The position numbers and the translations under genes are program-made. From contig UGYN01000002.1 of NCBI GenBank assembly GCA_900457075.1, positions 2,728,001 to 2,792,000 on the forward strand: 64,000 nt of DNA. The letters run 5' to 3'. Numbering within the stretch: position 1 is the first letter of the stretch; every line of letters begins with the position of its first letter. Under the pieces are notes generated by a model that was not told the origin of the DNA, made no database searches, and worked only from the letters and a program-made list of their open reading frames with translations. Source of the DNA: Serratia quinivorans (GTDB lineage Bacteria; Pseudomonadota; Gammaproteobacteria; Enterobacterales; Enterobacteriaceae). Below, piece after piece: positions 1-10,883 of the stretch.

Positions 1-1439
<1,439 letters not shown>

Positions 1440-1448
1440 TGAGATAAC

Positions 1449-1471
1449 GGGGAGAGCCAGGTGCTCTCCCC
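1449..1471 (+). other. lamB-malM intergenic hairpin
   Basis: GGGGAGAGC and GCTCTCCCC form a perfect 9-bp stem with a 5-nt loop ten bases after the lamB stop. No T-run follows, so it is unlikely to be a full terminator. It may protect the lamB mRNA 3' end or cause partial attenuation before malM (inference). Confidence 0.6.
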
Positions 1472-1534
1472 AACCTGTATTCGCCGACATCGTCTCTCTT
1501 GCCTGAGCCGCGTCGGTTACCTTGGGGTATAACA

Positions 1535-2443
1535 ATGAAAAAGAATCTGCTGTCTCTATGCCTGTCACTGGCTCTTACCGTTGGTGCGCCACTGGTGGCC
1601 AATGCCGATACGCCGGCCAATGTATCCATCGCTCCTGCTATTAGTTCCAGCACGCTGCAAAGCCTGCCATGGCAACCGCTGGTACCGCCGGTCAGCCAGG
1701 ATGTGAAACTGGATAATGTCAGCCCGCAAATTAATCAGGGTGACATTCAGGGGGCTATCGCCGCCTATACGCTGCCGGCCGATCGCGGCTCGCTGGAAGT
1801 CACACTGAGCAGTATCAGCAAGAACAACTCAATTTACGCGCCGAGCGTACTGGTGCTGGATGAACACCTGCGTCCGGCGGCCTATTACCCGAGCAGCTAT
1901 TTCCCTTATCAGCCACCGGGTGCGATGTCATCCGATCGCCTTGAGGGCACGCTGAAACTGACGCCGGCACTGGGCCAAAAGCAGATTTATTTGCTGGTAT
2001 ACACCACCCGTCAAGATCTGGCGAAAACCACCCAATTGACTAACCCGGCGAAGGCTTATGCGCAGGGCGTGGGTAACGCGGTACCGGATATTCCGGATCC
2101 GATCGCCAGCCACAGCACCAGCGGCACCATCAAACTGAAAGTTACTGCCGAGCAGGGCAGCGGCAATATCATGATTGGTATGCTGCAACCGGCACCGGCG
2201 GCGGCACCAGTGGTGGTGGGATCAACCGCGGCGGTTGCTGCAGCACCGACTCCGGCACCGGCTCCAACCAAACCGGCGGAACCGATGTTGAATGACACCG
2301 AAAGTTACTTTAACAACGGCATCAAACAGGCAGTGAAGGCGGGGGATATCGATAAAGCGCTGAAACTGATGAATGAGGCTGAAAAACTGGGTTCTACCAC
2401 AGCGCGTGAAACGTTTATTGGCAGCGTGAAAGGCAAGGGGTAG
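1535..2443 (+). CDS. malM: MalM, periplasmic protein of the maltose operon
   Basis: A 302-residue protein with a signal peptide (MKKNLLSLCLSLALTVGAPL..., cleavage near ANA|DTP). An upstream TTG at 1499 is open in the same frame, but the ATG at 1535 directly precedes the signal peptide and is the chosen start. A low-complexity Ala/Pro/Val stretch near residues 210-240 separates the N-terminal domain from a C-terminal helix with NNGIKQAVKAGDIDKALKLMNEAEKLG. MalM is a conserved last gene of the malK-lamB-malM operon. Its biochemical role is not established. The operon ends at the terminator at 2476-2499. Confidence 0.93.
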   Translation: MKKNLLSLCLSLALTVGAPLVANADTPANVSIAPAISSSTLQSLPWQPLVPPVSQDVKLDNVSPQINQGDIQGAIAAYTLPADRGSLEVTLSSISKNNSIYAPSVLVLDEHLRPAAYYPSSYFPYQPPGAMSSDRLEGTLKLTPALGQKQIYLLVYTTRQDLAKTTQLTNPAKAYAQGVGNAVPDIPDPIASHSTSGTIKLKVTAEQGSGNIMIGMLQPAPAAAPVVVGSTAAVAAAPTPAPAPTKPAEPMLNDTESYFNNGIKQAVKAGDIDKALKLMNEAEKLGSTTARETFIGSVKGKG

Positions 2444-2475
2444 TACCCGACGCTGCCGATGCTGGCTTGATGATT

Positions 2476-2499
2476 GGTGCGCCTCGGCGCACCTTTTTT
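2476..2499 (+). terminator. Rho-independent terminator of malK-lamB-malM
   Basis: GGTGCGCC-TC-GGCGCACC is a perfect stem (effectively 7 bp with a 4-nt loop) followed by a run of six T. It lies 33 bases after the malM stop and overlaps the end of the convergent nucleoside hydrolase gene. Confidence 0.9.
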
Positions 2500-3482
2500 C
2501 ATTCGTCGGCCAGTGTTTCACCGATCAACGCCAGCAGGCGCGCATTGTCCACCTGCTGCATTATCCGCACCGGTCGACCTTCGGCTTCCGGCATGCCGAC
2601 CGTCAGGCGCAGACTTTCCGGTCGCCAGCGACGGGAGCTGCCGCGCGTTATGGCTCCTTCCAGCGCCACATCGACAAAATATTCCTCAGTGGTGACCAAC
2701 TGCGGTTCCAGCAGCCAGGCAATCACCAGTGCATCATGGATCCAGCAGCCCGGCAAATGGCGGGTATGGCGGGAGTAGTCGATCCAGGGCTGAGTGGTGG
2801 TTCGCAGGTAGCGGCACAGCGGCGTATCCGGCTGGGTCATTTGGGCCAGGTCAGCCTGCGTCAGCATGGTTTGCGTGGTGACATCCAGCGGAGCGAGCGT
2901 GATATTGGCACCGCTGGTCAGCACCTGCCTGGCCGCTTCCGGATCCAGGCCGAAATTGGTGTCCTTGATGTAACCCTCGACGTTGAACACCCCACCCATA
3001 ATCACGATTTCCTTCACCGCCTGCGCCATCTGCGGGTACAACTGCAAGGCATGGGCGACGTTGGTCAGCGGGCCGATTGCTGCCAGGGTTATCTCGCCGG
3101 GGTGATTGCAGATCAACTCGCCGATCGCTACGGCGGCGTTGGGGGTGGGTATTGTGGCGGCTTGGGGATAAGGCGTATTACGCCACAGGGTGGCTAGCTG
3201 CGGATCGGTAATCGCCCGATCCAGATGGGTGCGCCAGGGTTCTGGCGCTTCGCTCAATGCTCGCGTTGCGCCAGCCACCACCGGCACCTGATAACCGGTT
3301 TGCTGCAACAAATGGCTGGCCACGGCAAAACCGACGTCGCGCGGCGTATTGCCGGCCACGATGCTGATCAGCTCCAGTGAGAGCTGAGGTTTGGCTGCCA
3401 GCGCCAGCGCCAGGGCCAGCCCGTCGTCAACGTTGGCACCGGGAATGCCGTTGCCGGGATCGCAATCAATAATCAAACGCAT
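2499..3482 (-). CDS. Nucleoside hydrolase (IunH/Rih family) with variant metal-binding motif
   Basis: 327 residues, starting at ATG 3482 (MRLIIDCDPG). The open frame runs further upstream, but that part overlaps the regulator gene in another frame. The family hydrolyses the N-glycosidic bond of ribonucleosides to base and ribose in the cytoplasm. The usual DxDxxxDD calcium site appears as DCDPGNGIPGANVDD (D6, D8, D19, D20), with a seven-residue insertion before DD. A WIHDALVIAWLL segment near residues 240-250 carries the expected active-site His-Asp, and a NTPRDV..N-type loop and a IGPLTNVA motif are present. It is the last gene of a unit with a LacI regulator and a transporter, each gap 22 bases, which suggests uptake and breakdown of a nucleoside or analogue. 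Substrate is not predictable. Confidence 0.88.
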   Translation of the reverse strand: MRLIIDCDPGNGIPGANVDDGLALALALAAKPQLSLELISIVAGNTPRDVGFAVASHLLQQTGYQVPVVAGATRALSEAPEPWRTHLDRAITDPQLATLWRNTPYPQAATIPTPNAAVAIGELICNHPGEITLAAIGPLTNVAHALQLYPQMAQAVKEIVIMGGVFNVEGYIKDTNFGLDPEAARQVLTSGANITLAPLDVTTQTMLTQADLAQMTQPDTPLCRYLRTTTQPWIDYSRHTRHLPGCWIHDALVIAWLLEPQLVTTEEYFVDVALEGAITRGSSRRWRPESLRLTVGMPEAEGRPVRIMQQVDNARLLALIGETLADE

Positions 3483-3504
3483 AGCAGTTACCTGAATCAA
3501 TAAA

Positions 3505-4506
3505 CTAGCAGCCGCACGATCGGCGGATATGCAGCTGGAAGGCGAATTCGTGCAGTTCTGGCTGCGCGGTACCGGTGGCCAACATGGCAATGGCCTGCCT
3601 GGCCATGGCGTCGATCGGTTGTTCGACCGCGCAGAGCGGCGGCACGCTGAATTCGGATTGTTGGGTGCCGTTAAAGCAAATGATAGCCAGATCGTCCGGC
3701 ACGTGCAGTTGATGTTCCGCCAGCGCTGACAGACAGCCGAGTGCCTGTTGTTCGTTGGAGGTGAATATGGCGCGTGGGCGGGGGCCTTGCAGCATTTTCT
3801 GGCTGGCCTGATAGCCGCCCTTGCGGGTATAGGGGGCTTCAAAAATCCATTCTTCACGCGGCGTAATACCCGCCTCAATCAGCGCGTCACGCCAGCCGTT
3901 AAGGCGATCTTGTGCGTTGAGCATGGTCAGCGGGCCAACAAAAATGCCGAGCTCCCGGTAGCCGTGCTGCAACAGATGGCGTGTGGCCTGGCAGGCGGCG
4001 TCGCGTTCATTAACGCGGATGGCGCTGATACCGGCATGGCTGTCGATGGTATCTATCATCACGCAGGGGGTGCCGGAATTGCGGATCAGATCAAACCAGG
4101 GATGACGATCGACGCTGGTATACAGCAGCCCGTCAACCTGACGGCGCAGCAGGTGGTTAATCAGGTCGTGCTCGTGCTGCCGGTCGTCGCCGGCGTCCCC
4201 CAACAGCAGCACGCGGCCATGGTTGAAGGCTTCACGCTGCAGTGCCCGTGCCATTGAGGCAAAAAACGGGTTGGAAATATCGGGAACCACCAATCCATAA
4301 GTCAGTGTATTGCCCGAAGCCAGCGCCCTGGCGATGTCGTTCGGTCGGTAACCGGTTTGCTCGATCGCCGCCAGCACCCGCAAACGGGTAGCTTCTGCCA
4401 CCGGGCGCGGACCGTTATTGATCACATAGCTGACTACCGCGACCGAGGTGCCCGCTACGCGGGCGACGTCGGCGCGGGTGATACGCCGCGCGGATTGATT
4501 ATCCAA
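3505..4506 (-). CDS. LacI/GalR-family transcriptional regulator
   Basis: 333 residues. The N-terminus carries a LacI-type helix-turn-helix (RITRADVARVAGTSVAVVSYVIN) with hinge ...RPNDIARALASG, followed by a periplasmic-binding-protein-like sensor domain (YGLVVPDISNPFFASMARALQREA...). The best start is TTG at 4506: AGGAA lies six bases upstream, and there is no ATG close to the HTH in frame. The gene sits between the MFS transporter (22 bases upstream) and the nucleoside hydrolase (22 bases downstream) on the same strand. It probably controls this unit through the palindrome at 6039-6056. The effector is unknown; the neighbours suggest a nucleoside, base or pentose. Confidence 0.9.
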   Translation of the reverse strand: MDNQSARRITRADVARVAGTSVAVVSYVINNGPRPVAEATRLRVLAAIEQTGYRPNDIARALASGNTLTYGLVVPDISNPFFASMARALQREAFNHGRVLLLGDAGDDRQHEHDLINHLLRRQVDGLLYTSVDRHPWFDLIRNSGTPCVMIDTIDSHAGISAIRVNERDAACQATRHLLQHGYRELGIFVGPLTMLNAQDRLNGWRDALIEAGITPREEWIFEAPYTRKGGYQASQKMLQGPRPRAIFTSNEQQALGCLSALAEHQLHVPDDLAIICFNGTQQSEFSVPPLCAVEQPIDAMARQAIAMLATGTAQPELHEFAFQLHIRRSCGC

Positions 4507-4528
4507 GTTGGATTCCTGTACGCCCTGA

Positions 4529-5911
4529 TTACACCGCGTCCTGCGGCAGGTTAAGGTCGCGGCCGCGGGTTTCCGGTGCAAAGAAGGTGGTGATTAAGCC
4601 AATGCCTGCCATTACAACAAAATAGCAGGCAACAGGCCACCAGTGACCGAAACCGGCCAGCAGCGCAGTAGCGATCAGCGGTGCGGTCCCGCCGGAGAGG
4701 ATCGACCCCAGTTCCTTGGCGAAAGCCATTTTTGAGTAGCGGTTTTTGACGCCGAACAGTTCCACTCCATAGGCCGCCTGCACGCCAAAAATGCCCAAAG
4801 ATGCGATGCACATGCCGACCACAATCACCGAAATCACTATCGCCGGCTCACGGCTGTCGAGCAGCCAGAAGGCCGGGAAGGCGTACAGCACCAGCAGCAG
4901 ACAGAACCAGCGGTAGGTGACGCGGCGGCCGAAGCGGTCAGAAAGCCAACCCGCCAGCGGGATCACCAGGAAACCGCACAGCGAGGCGATCATCACCGCC
5001 AGCGCCGGCACCGATTTATCCACCATCAGCACCTTGGCAACGTAACCTACGATAAAACCCTGGCACAGATAGGACGGGCCATTCTCACCAATACGCAGGC
5101 CGAGCATGATCCAGAAGGCTTTGGTACGTTGCAGGTAGCTGCGGTTATCCGCTGCCACGGGAGCGTTGTCCAGCATGCGCTGACGGTTTTGTTGCAGTTC
5201 GCGTTCAAATACCGGGGTTTCACGCACGTGACGGCGCAGGTAGAGAGCGCCCCCGGCGATCAGGATGCTGGCGAGGAACGGAATGCGCCAGCCCCAGGCG
5301 ATCAGATCGGCCTTGTCCAATTGCAACACCAGCAACCAGACCAGCGAGGCTAACAGAGTACCGCTGTTGGAGCCGATCGCAATGATCGAAGCGACCAGGC
5401 CACGGCGTTTGGCCGGTGCGTATTCTGCCAGCATCACCGCGCCCCCGGACAGCTCTGCCCCGGCACCGAAGCCCTGGGCAAAACGCAAGATCACCAGGCA
5501 GGTGGGGGCCCAGACGCCGATTTGGGCGTAAGAAGGGATCAGCCCGATCAAGGTGGTAGAGACGCCCATCAACGCTACCGTGGTGAGTAGCACCACGCGG
5601 CGGCCCTTACGGTCGCCAATCCAGCCGAAAACCAACGCGCCGATAGGTCGGGCAATAAAACCGACGGAGTAGGTGGCGAAGCTGGCCAGCAACGCCACCA
5701 TTGGGGTGGCTTCTGGGAAGAACACGTCGCCGAACACCATGCCGGCCGCCAGGCCATACAGGGCAAAATCGACATATTCCATTGCCGTGCCAAGCCAGCA
5801 CGAGAAAGTGGCGCGCCAGAATTGGCCGCGCCCTTCTTTGGTGGTCAAACGTTCATCGGCCGCCAAGGTTTCGTCGGTGGCCTGTGGGGTTGCAAGCGTT
5901 GTTTCGCTCAT
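4529..5911 (-). CDS. MFS transporter of the metabolite:H+ symporter (MHS) type
   Basis: 460 residues with about 12 membrane segments. It has the MFS loop motif GWIGDRKGRRVVLL between TM2 and TM3, a second copy GWLSDRFGRRVTYR in the middle, and the RFAQGFGAGAELSGGAVMLAEYAP stretch typical of the ShiA/ProP/YdfJ group. It is an inner-membrane proton-coupled importer. As first gene of the operon with a LacI regulator and a nucleoside hydrolase, its substrate is likely a nucleoside or related compound (inference). Start ATG at 5911 has AGGA upstream. Confidence 0.9.
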   Translation of the reverse strand: MSETTLATPQATDETLAADERLTTKEGRGQFWRATFSCWLGTAMEYVDFALYGLAAGMVFGDVFFPEATPMVALLASFATYSVGFIARPIGALVFGWIGDRKGRRVVLLTTVALMGVSTTLIGLIPSYAQIGVWAPTCLVILRFAQGFGAGAELSGGAVMLAEYAPAKRRGLVASIIAIGSNSGTLLASLVWLLVLQLDKADLIAWGWRIPFLASILIAGGALYLRRHVRETPVFERELQQNRQRMLDNAPVAADNRSYLQRTKAFWIMLGLRIGENGPSYLCQGFIVGYVAKVLMVDKSVPALAVMIASLCGFLVIPLAGWLSDRFGRRVTYRWFCLLLVLYAFPAFWLLDSREPAIVISVIVVGMCIASLGIFGVQAAYGVELFGVKNRYSKMAFAKELGSILSGGTAPLIATALLAGFGHWWPVACYFVVMAGIGLITTFFAPETRGRDLNLPQDAV

Positions 5912-6302
5912 GGCATTGATATCCTCTTTTCGTCTGCGCCATAAATGGCGCCGTTAAAGATGGTTTCCCTGGTGTCGGCAAGAAGGTTTGCTAACAAAGT
6001 TTTGGACTGATGGCGATTCAACGCTGCAGTAACAAGGGTATCTACGCGCGTAGATAAAACAATGCTGCAGGAGTGAAAATTTGCTGGAGATCACATAATC
6101 CCCACCGCGCCGGAGAATGAGGGTAAAGAAAACAGATGGCAGAAAGATGACAAGGCGGTGCTTTAAGGCGCGAAGTTTTGCTGTGTGGCACCCCTCGAAT
6201 CAGCCTGCCGCTTTTGAATTTCTGCGTTACAATGGGCGCCTGTTAACAGTTTGTCTGGTCTGGCGCGGCCGCAGGGCGCGGCGTCAGGCATGGAGTAGAA
6301 CA
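5912..6302. other. Divergent intergenic region (MFS operon / ubiC)
   Basis: 391 bases between two divergent genes. It holds the 18-bp palindrome at 6039-6056 and a possible ubiC -10 (TACAAT, 6228-6233) with no good -35. No credible gene is seen here: the frame open from 6117 is the in-frame extension of ubiC and its peptide does not resemble UbiC. Confidence 0.5.
6039..6056. promoter_or_regulatory. 18-bp perfect palindrome, candidate LacI-family operator
   Basis: TATCTACGCGCGTAGATA is a perfect inverted repeat with a central CpG. LacI/PurR-family operators are palindromes of this size with a central CG contacted by the hinge helices. It lies 128 bases upstream of the MFS start codon and is the only strong palindrome upstream of the operon that encodes a LacI-type regulator. 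Assignment to that regulator is inference. Confidence 0.65.
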
Positions 6303-6827
6303 ATGTCAGGCAACAGGGATTCGATCCTACCGCCGCTGGAGTGGTTATCCGCGCAACATCCTCCGGCACCCGCCGCCGTCAGCGATTGGCTGATGGAACC
6401 AGGTTCCATGACGCGCCGCTTTGAACGCCACTGTGGGCGGGTGCACGTCGAACCGCAGCGCGAATGTTTTGTTACCCGCGACCAACTGGGGGAAGAGGCA
6501 GAACACCTGCCGGACAGTCCGCGCTATTGGCTGCGTGAAGTTGTGTTGTTGGGTGATAACCAACCCTGGCTATTGGGGCGCACGGTGATCCCGTTGGAAA
6601 CTCTGACCGGCCCTGATCTGGCATTGGTGGATTTGGGTACCTTGCCACTGGGCCGCTATCTGTTCAGCAGCGATGAACTGACTCGCGATTACATTCATAT
6701 TGGACGGCAAGATGAACTGTGGGCGCGCCGTTCCCGCCTGCGGCTGGCGGGTAAGCCGCTGTTGCTGACCGAACTGTTTTTACCGGCTTCGCCGCTGTAC
6801 GCGACAGGAAGTTCGGTTCCCGGATGA
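6303..6827 (+). CDS. ubiC: UbiC chorismate lyase
   Basis: 174 residues starting at ATG 6303 ([14 protein letters not shown]). Converts chorismate to 4-hydroxybenzoate and pyruvate, the first committed step of ubiquinone synthesis, in the cytoplasm. Family features are [39 protein letters not shown] and the C-terminal LLLTELFLP with its conserved Glu. E. coli UbiC is 165 residues. The stop overlaps the ribosome binding region of ubiA, so the two genes are co-transcribed. Confidence 0.95.
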   Translation: MSGNRDSILPPLEWLSAQHPPAPAAVSDWLMEPGSMTRRFERHCGRVHVEPQRECFVTRDQLGEEAEHLPDSPRYWLREVVLLGDNQPWLLGRTVIPLETLTGPDLALVDLGTLPLGRYLFSSDELTRDYIHIGRQDELWARRSRLRLAGKPLLLTELFLPASPLYATGSSVPG

Positions 6828-6844
6828 TGAGGAGAGAAAAAACC

Positions 6845-7717
6845 TTGGAAGGAAGCGTGAATCAAAGCAAATGGCAGGCTTATAGCCATCTGATGCGCAT
6901 TAATAAACCCATTGGCACTTTGCTGTTGCTGTGGCCGACGCTGTGGGCACTGTGGCTGGCGGGCAAGGGCGTGCCGTCGCTGTCTATCCTGGCGGTGTTT
7001 GTGGTTGGGGTCTTCCTGATGCGTGCCGCCGGTTGTGTCGTGAATGATTACGCCGATCGCGCTGTCGATGGCCACGTGAAACGCACTGCCGCTCGTCCGA
7101 TGCCGAGTGGCCGGGTGAGCGAGAAAGAGGCCAAGGTGCTGTTTGTGGTGTTGGTGCTTGTCTCGTTCGGGCTGGTGCTGACGCTCAATGCGATGACCAT
7201 CTGGCTGTCACTGGCGGCGCTGGCGCTGGCGTGGACCTATCCGTTTATGAAACGGGTCACTCATCTGCCGCAGTTTGTTCTTGGCGCGGCGTTTGGCTGG
7301 GGGATCCCGATGGCCTATGCCGCCGTCAGTGAATCCTTGCCACTGAGCTGCTGGCTGTTGCTGCTGGCCAATATTTGCTGGACGGTGGCTTACGACACCT
7401 TATATGCGATGGTTGACCGTGACGATGACCTAAAGATTGGCATTAAATCTACGGCCATTTTGTTTGGTCGTTACGACAAGCTGATCGTCGGTTTGCTGCA
7501 GTTCGCCACGCTGCTGTTGATGCTGTGGGTAGGTTATCTGACGCAGATGAGCGGGGCCTTTTACTGGTCGCTGTTGCTGGCCGGTGCCTTGTTTATCCAT
7601 CAGCAAAAACAGATTGCCACCCGTGAGCGTGACGCCTGCTTCAAGGCGTTCATGGATAACAATTATGTCGGGCTGGTGTTGTTTATCGGTATTGCACTGA
7701 GTTACTGGCAGGGTTAA
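6845..7717 (+). CDS. ubiA: UbiA 4-hydroxybenzoate octaprenyltransferase
   Basis: Inner-membrane prenyltransferase that joins an octaprenyl chain to 4-hydroxybenzoate. The two Asp-rich motifs are NDYADR and [14 protein letters not shown], with about nine membrane helices. Two ATGs at 6824/6827 are in frame, but TTG at 6845 is preceded by AGGAGAG with about 9 bases spacing and gives 290 residues, the exact E. coli length, beginning LEGSVNQS where E. coli has MEWSLTQN. Follows ubiC directly and ends at the terminator at 7733-7759. Confidence 0.95.
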   Translation: MEGSVNQSKWQAYSHLMRINKPIGTLLLLWPTLWALWLAGKGVPSLSILAVFVVGVFLMRAAGCVVNDYADRAVDGHVKRTAARPMPSGRVSEKEAKVLFVVLVLVSFGLVLTLNAMTIWLSLAALALAWTYPFMKRVTHLPQFVLGAAFGWGIPMAYAAVSESLPLSCWLLLLANICWTVAYDTLYAMVDRDDDLKIGIKSTAILFGRYDKLIVGLLQFATLLLMLWVGYLTQMSGAFYWSLLLAGALFIHQQKQIATRERDACFKAFMDNNYVGLVLFIGIALSYWQG

Positions 7718-7732
7718 GCATCTGCAGGTAAT

Positions 7733-7759
7733 AAAAAAGGCACCCGAGGGTGCCTTTTT
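7733..7759. terminator. Bidirectional terminator between ubiA and plsB
   Basis: AAAAAAGGCACCC-GA-GGGTGCCTTTTTC: an 8-bp GC-rich stem with an A-run before and a T-run after, serving the convergent genes ubiA (plus) and plsB (minus). Confidence 0.92.
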
Positions 7760-7778
7760 CGTATCCATATCAATTGGA

Positions 7779-10244
7779 TTAGTCTTCTTTCTCTTCCGCT
7801 GCGACCGTTTCCGGCAACGCGTTGGTTTCCGCCGGCATACTGACGCTCTCGATGGTCAGCTTGATTTCCGGGGTAATCAAATCGCTCAGCATGTTGTAGA
7901 CCTCCATGGTGTGCTCACGGACCGCATCGCCGATGTCATTGATGTAGCCTTCTGCACGCAGCGTAGCCACCAGGGTGGAGAACACCGCCTTGTCGAAGAA
8001 CTCCGGCGCATTGATGCCATGCAGCACCGACAGACGCTGGGCCATAATACGGCTCTCTTTCTCCAGCGCACCGCGGTTGATACTTGGATTGGCACTGAGG
8101 ATTGACATGGTGATGGCATAACGCTGCAGCGTTTCGCGGACACCGGCGGCCAACAACTGCAATGGACGGATGCGTGCCGGATTCAACACCAGATCGTCAC
8201 CCTTATCGCAGATCAGTTGCTGACGGATCATTTCGTCGATCAGTGGCCGTAGCACTTCCGGCAGTTGTTCCTTGTCGTTATGCAGGAACAGTTCAGCCTT
8301 CAGCATTGGGTAAATCAGGCCAATCTGGCGTAGCAGTTCAGCGCGCGATACCCGGCGGTGATGCATCACGATAGTGGCGATCAGCGATGGCAGAACCAAC
8401 AGATGATGGATATTGTTACGGTAATAGGTCATCAACACCGCCTGCTCGCGCGGCAGGATGATGATATCGCCGATGTTATCCTTCTCCACCTCGAACTTGT
8501 TCATGTTCAGCGCGTGGTCCAGCAGCTCATCCGGCGTTTGGGTTGGTACGGTAACGTCACCGGCATAAGGTACATTGCGCATCAGTTGCAGGTAGCATTC
8601 CAACTGCTCAAGCAACTGCTCGCGGGTCAGCGAGCGTTGGCGTGAGGCCAGCAGCGCCGTGGAACACAGGTTCATGGCGTTGGCGGCGGCGGCATTGTTG
8701 ATGCGCACCATAATCTTGGCCGCCAAATCGTTGACCGTCGGCGTTAACCAGCTTGGGCGCTGGGCTTCGATCGGGTCAATGGATTCGCGCCACTGTGGCA
8801 CATTCTGGTTCAGGTAAGCGGTCAACGGCAGTGGATCACCAAAGTTGACGTAACCCTGGCCGAGATTGCGCAGCTTGCGCAGGCCGCGCAGCATCTGCAG
8901 CAGGCTCTCTTTTTCCTTGGTCGCGCCACGCAACTCTTTGGCGTAGGTACCCACTTCCATCACGTGTTCGTAACCGATGTAAATCGGCACCAGTGTGATA
9001 GGACGGCTACCGCCGCGCAGCATCGCCTGAATGGTCATCGACAGGGTGCCGGTCTTCGGCTCCAGTAAACGTCCGGTACGGGAACGGCCACCTTCAACAA
9101 AGTATTCCACCGAGTAACCGCGGGTAAACAGCTCGCCGAGGTATTCACGGAATACCGTCGAGTACAGCTTGTTGCCTTTGAAGGTGCGGCGGATAAAGAA
9201 AGCGCCCAGGCGACGGAAGATCGGCCCGGCCGGCCAGAAGTTGAGATTGATACCGGCAGCAATATGCGGCGGCACCAGACCCTGGTGATACAGCACGTAG
9301 GACAGCAGCAGGTAGTCCATGTGGCTGCGGTGGCAGGGCACATAAACAATCTCGTGGCCGTCCTGCGCCAACTGACGCACGCGTTCGGCGTTAGTGACGT
9401 TGATACCTTGATACAGTCGGTTCCAGGTCCAGCTCAGCACGCGATCGGAAAGGCGCACCGTCTCGTAAGAGAAGTCGGCAGCGATCTCTTCCATCAGCGC
9501 AATGGCATTCTGCTGGGCTTTTTCGTGGGAAATCTTCTTGCTGCGCGCTTCGTCCTCGACCGCTTTTTCGATCGCCTTGGACGCCAACAGCTTGTTGAAC
9601 AGGTCCTGACGGGCCGGCAGGCTTGGGCCGACGGCGGCCAGACGCTGACGCGAGAAGTGCATGCGCGCTACGCGAGCCAGTTTCTGCGCAATGATTTTGT
9701 CCGTACCGTGCTCGGTGGCCATGCGGCGCAGCGAAACGGTATTGGAAAAACGGACAAAGCTGTCGCGGCCGAGCCACAGCACGGCGAAGAATTTCTGCAC
9801 GCCATTCAGCAGACGCAGATGCGGTGTGCCGTGACCTTCGCGCCCCGGAGAGCGGCCAAACATCACCGAAACCGGCAGCATCTGAATGTCGAGATCCGGA
9901 TTGCTGCGGTGCAGGTCCAGATAGTCGTGGAACAGTTTTACCGACTCTTCTTTCGGCGTGTAGTAGCGGAATACGCGCGGGCCGTCGTGAATAAACACGT
10001 GGCTTGGCAGCACGGTGCCGTCTATCTCCAGCGGATTGAGGGGGTCGGGCAGATCTTGCGCCAGGCACTGGGTGCGCAGCGTCAGCAAATCCGCCTTGGA
10101 ATTATAAGGTAAAACATACAAAATCGGCCGTGAGGGATCCAACCCTAACTCCGTGACCGGATCTGAAGGGATAACCTTACTTCTTACCAACAGTTTGAGT
10201 GGTAAATTCAATAGTTTATAATAAATTTTACGCCAACCTGACAT
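7779..10244 (-). CDS. plsB: PlsB glycerol-3-phosphate 1-O-acyltransferase
   Basis: 821 residues from ATG 10244 ([16 protein letters not shown], aligned with E. coli PlsB at 807 residues); an upstream in-frame start adds 12 residues and is rejected. Inner-membrane enzyme for the first step of phospholipid synthesis, acylating glycerol-3-phosphate with acyl-ACP or acyl-CoA. The acyltransferase HX4D motif is seen in [14 protein letters not shown], and block III in [11 protein letters not shown]. The C-terminus is extended and acidic ([14 protein letters not shown]). Divergent from dgkA, a pairing conserved in enterobacteria. Confidence 0.97.
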
Positions 10245-10393
10245 AACAACGTGAAGCCTCTTGTTAGCAATGCGCCGCAAGCATACCAGAAACCGGGTAG
10301 CAGATCTGTGGTGTTGGAAAACCGAGAGCCGGGAGAGTTTCCTGGCCTAGACTGTTTAATTATGACTTATCTCTGCTAAAGGCACTAAAAAAC

Positions 10394-10762
10394 ATGGCAA
10401 ACCAAGCAACCGGCCTGACCCGTATTATTAAAGCCGCCGGCTACTCTTATAAAGGCTTTTCCGCTGCCTGGCAGCACGAAGCGGCATTCCGCCAGGAATT
10501 GGTGGCGACCGTGCTGGCTATCATACTGGCGATTTGGCTGGACGTGGGTGCGATAGCGCGCATTTTACTGATCGGATCGGTGCTGTTGGTGATGATCGTC
10601 GAAATCCTGAACAGCGCGATTGAGGCGATTGTCGACCGCGTGGGGACTGAGCATCACGAGCTTTCCGGTCGGGCAAAGGATATGGGCTCGGCGGCGGTTT
10701 CGCTGGCGATTATTTTGGCGCTGTTTGTCTGGGGGTCGGTGCTGTGGCAGCACTTTGCCTGA
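10394..10762 (+). CDS. dgkA: DgkA diacylglycerol kinase
   Basis: 122 residues, the exact length of E. coli DgkA. Small inner-membrane trimer with three membrane helices that phosphorylates diacylglycerol released during MDO synthesis. The signature EILNSAIEAIVDRVG with catalytic Glu and the GRAKDMGSAAV motif are intact. Divergent from plsB and just upstream of lexA. Confidence 0.97.
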   Translation: MANQATGLTRIIKAAGYSYKGFSAAWQHEAAFRQELVATVLAIILAIWLDVGAIARILLIGSVLLVMIVEILNSAIEAIVDRVGTEHHELSGRAKDMGSAAVSLAIILALFVWGSVLWQHFA

Positions 10763-10838
10763 GTGGCGGCGTTGCGTTGCGACAGGTGTCGCTAATCCCT
10801 GATTTTTATTCACTCTTCGGTTCCCAAGCCGCAGTTAC

Positions 10839-10854
10839 CTGTATATACTCACAG
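10839..10854. promoter_or_regulatory. LexA box 1 of lexA
   Basis: CTGTATATACTCACAG fits CTG-N10-CAG. It overlaps a -10 TATACT (10844-10849) with a possible -35 TTCCCA (10821-10826) at 17-bp spacing, so LexA bound here would block RNA polymerase. Confidence 0.93.
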
Positions 10855-10859
10855 CAAGA

Positions 10860-10875
10860 CTGTATAAACAAACAG
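10860..10875. promoter_or_regulatory. LexA box 2 of lexA
   Basis: CTGTATAAACAAACAG fits CTG-N10-CAG. It lies 21 bases (two helical turns) from box 1 and just upstream of the lexA ribosome binding site, the same double-operator arrangement as E. coli lexA. Confidence 0.93.
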
Positions 10876-10883
10876 GGGGCGGA

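Noticed and set aside
6117..6302. N-terminal extension of the ubiC frame
   Set aside because: The peptide has no UbiC similarity; ATG at 6303 gives the expected length.
9264..10112. 282-codon plus-strand frame opposite plsB
   Set aside because: Shadow of plsB; no start signal or family motif.
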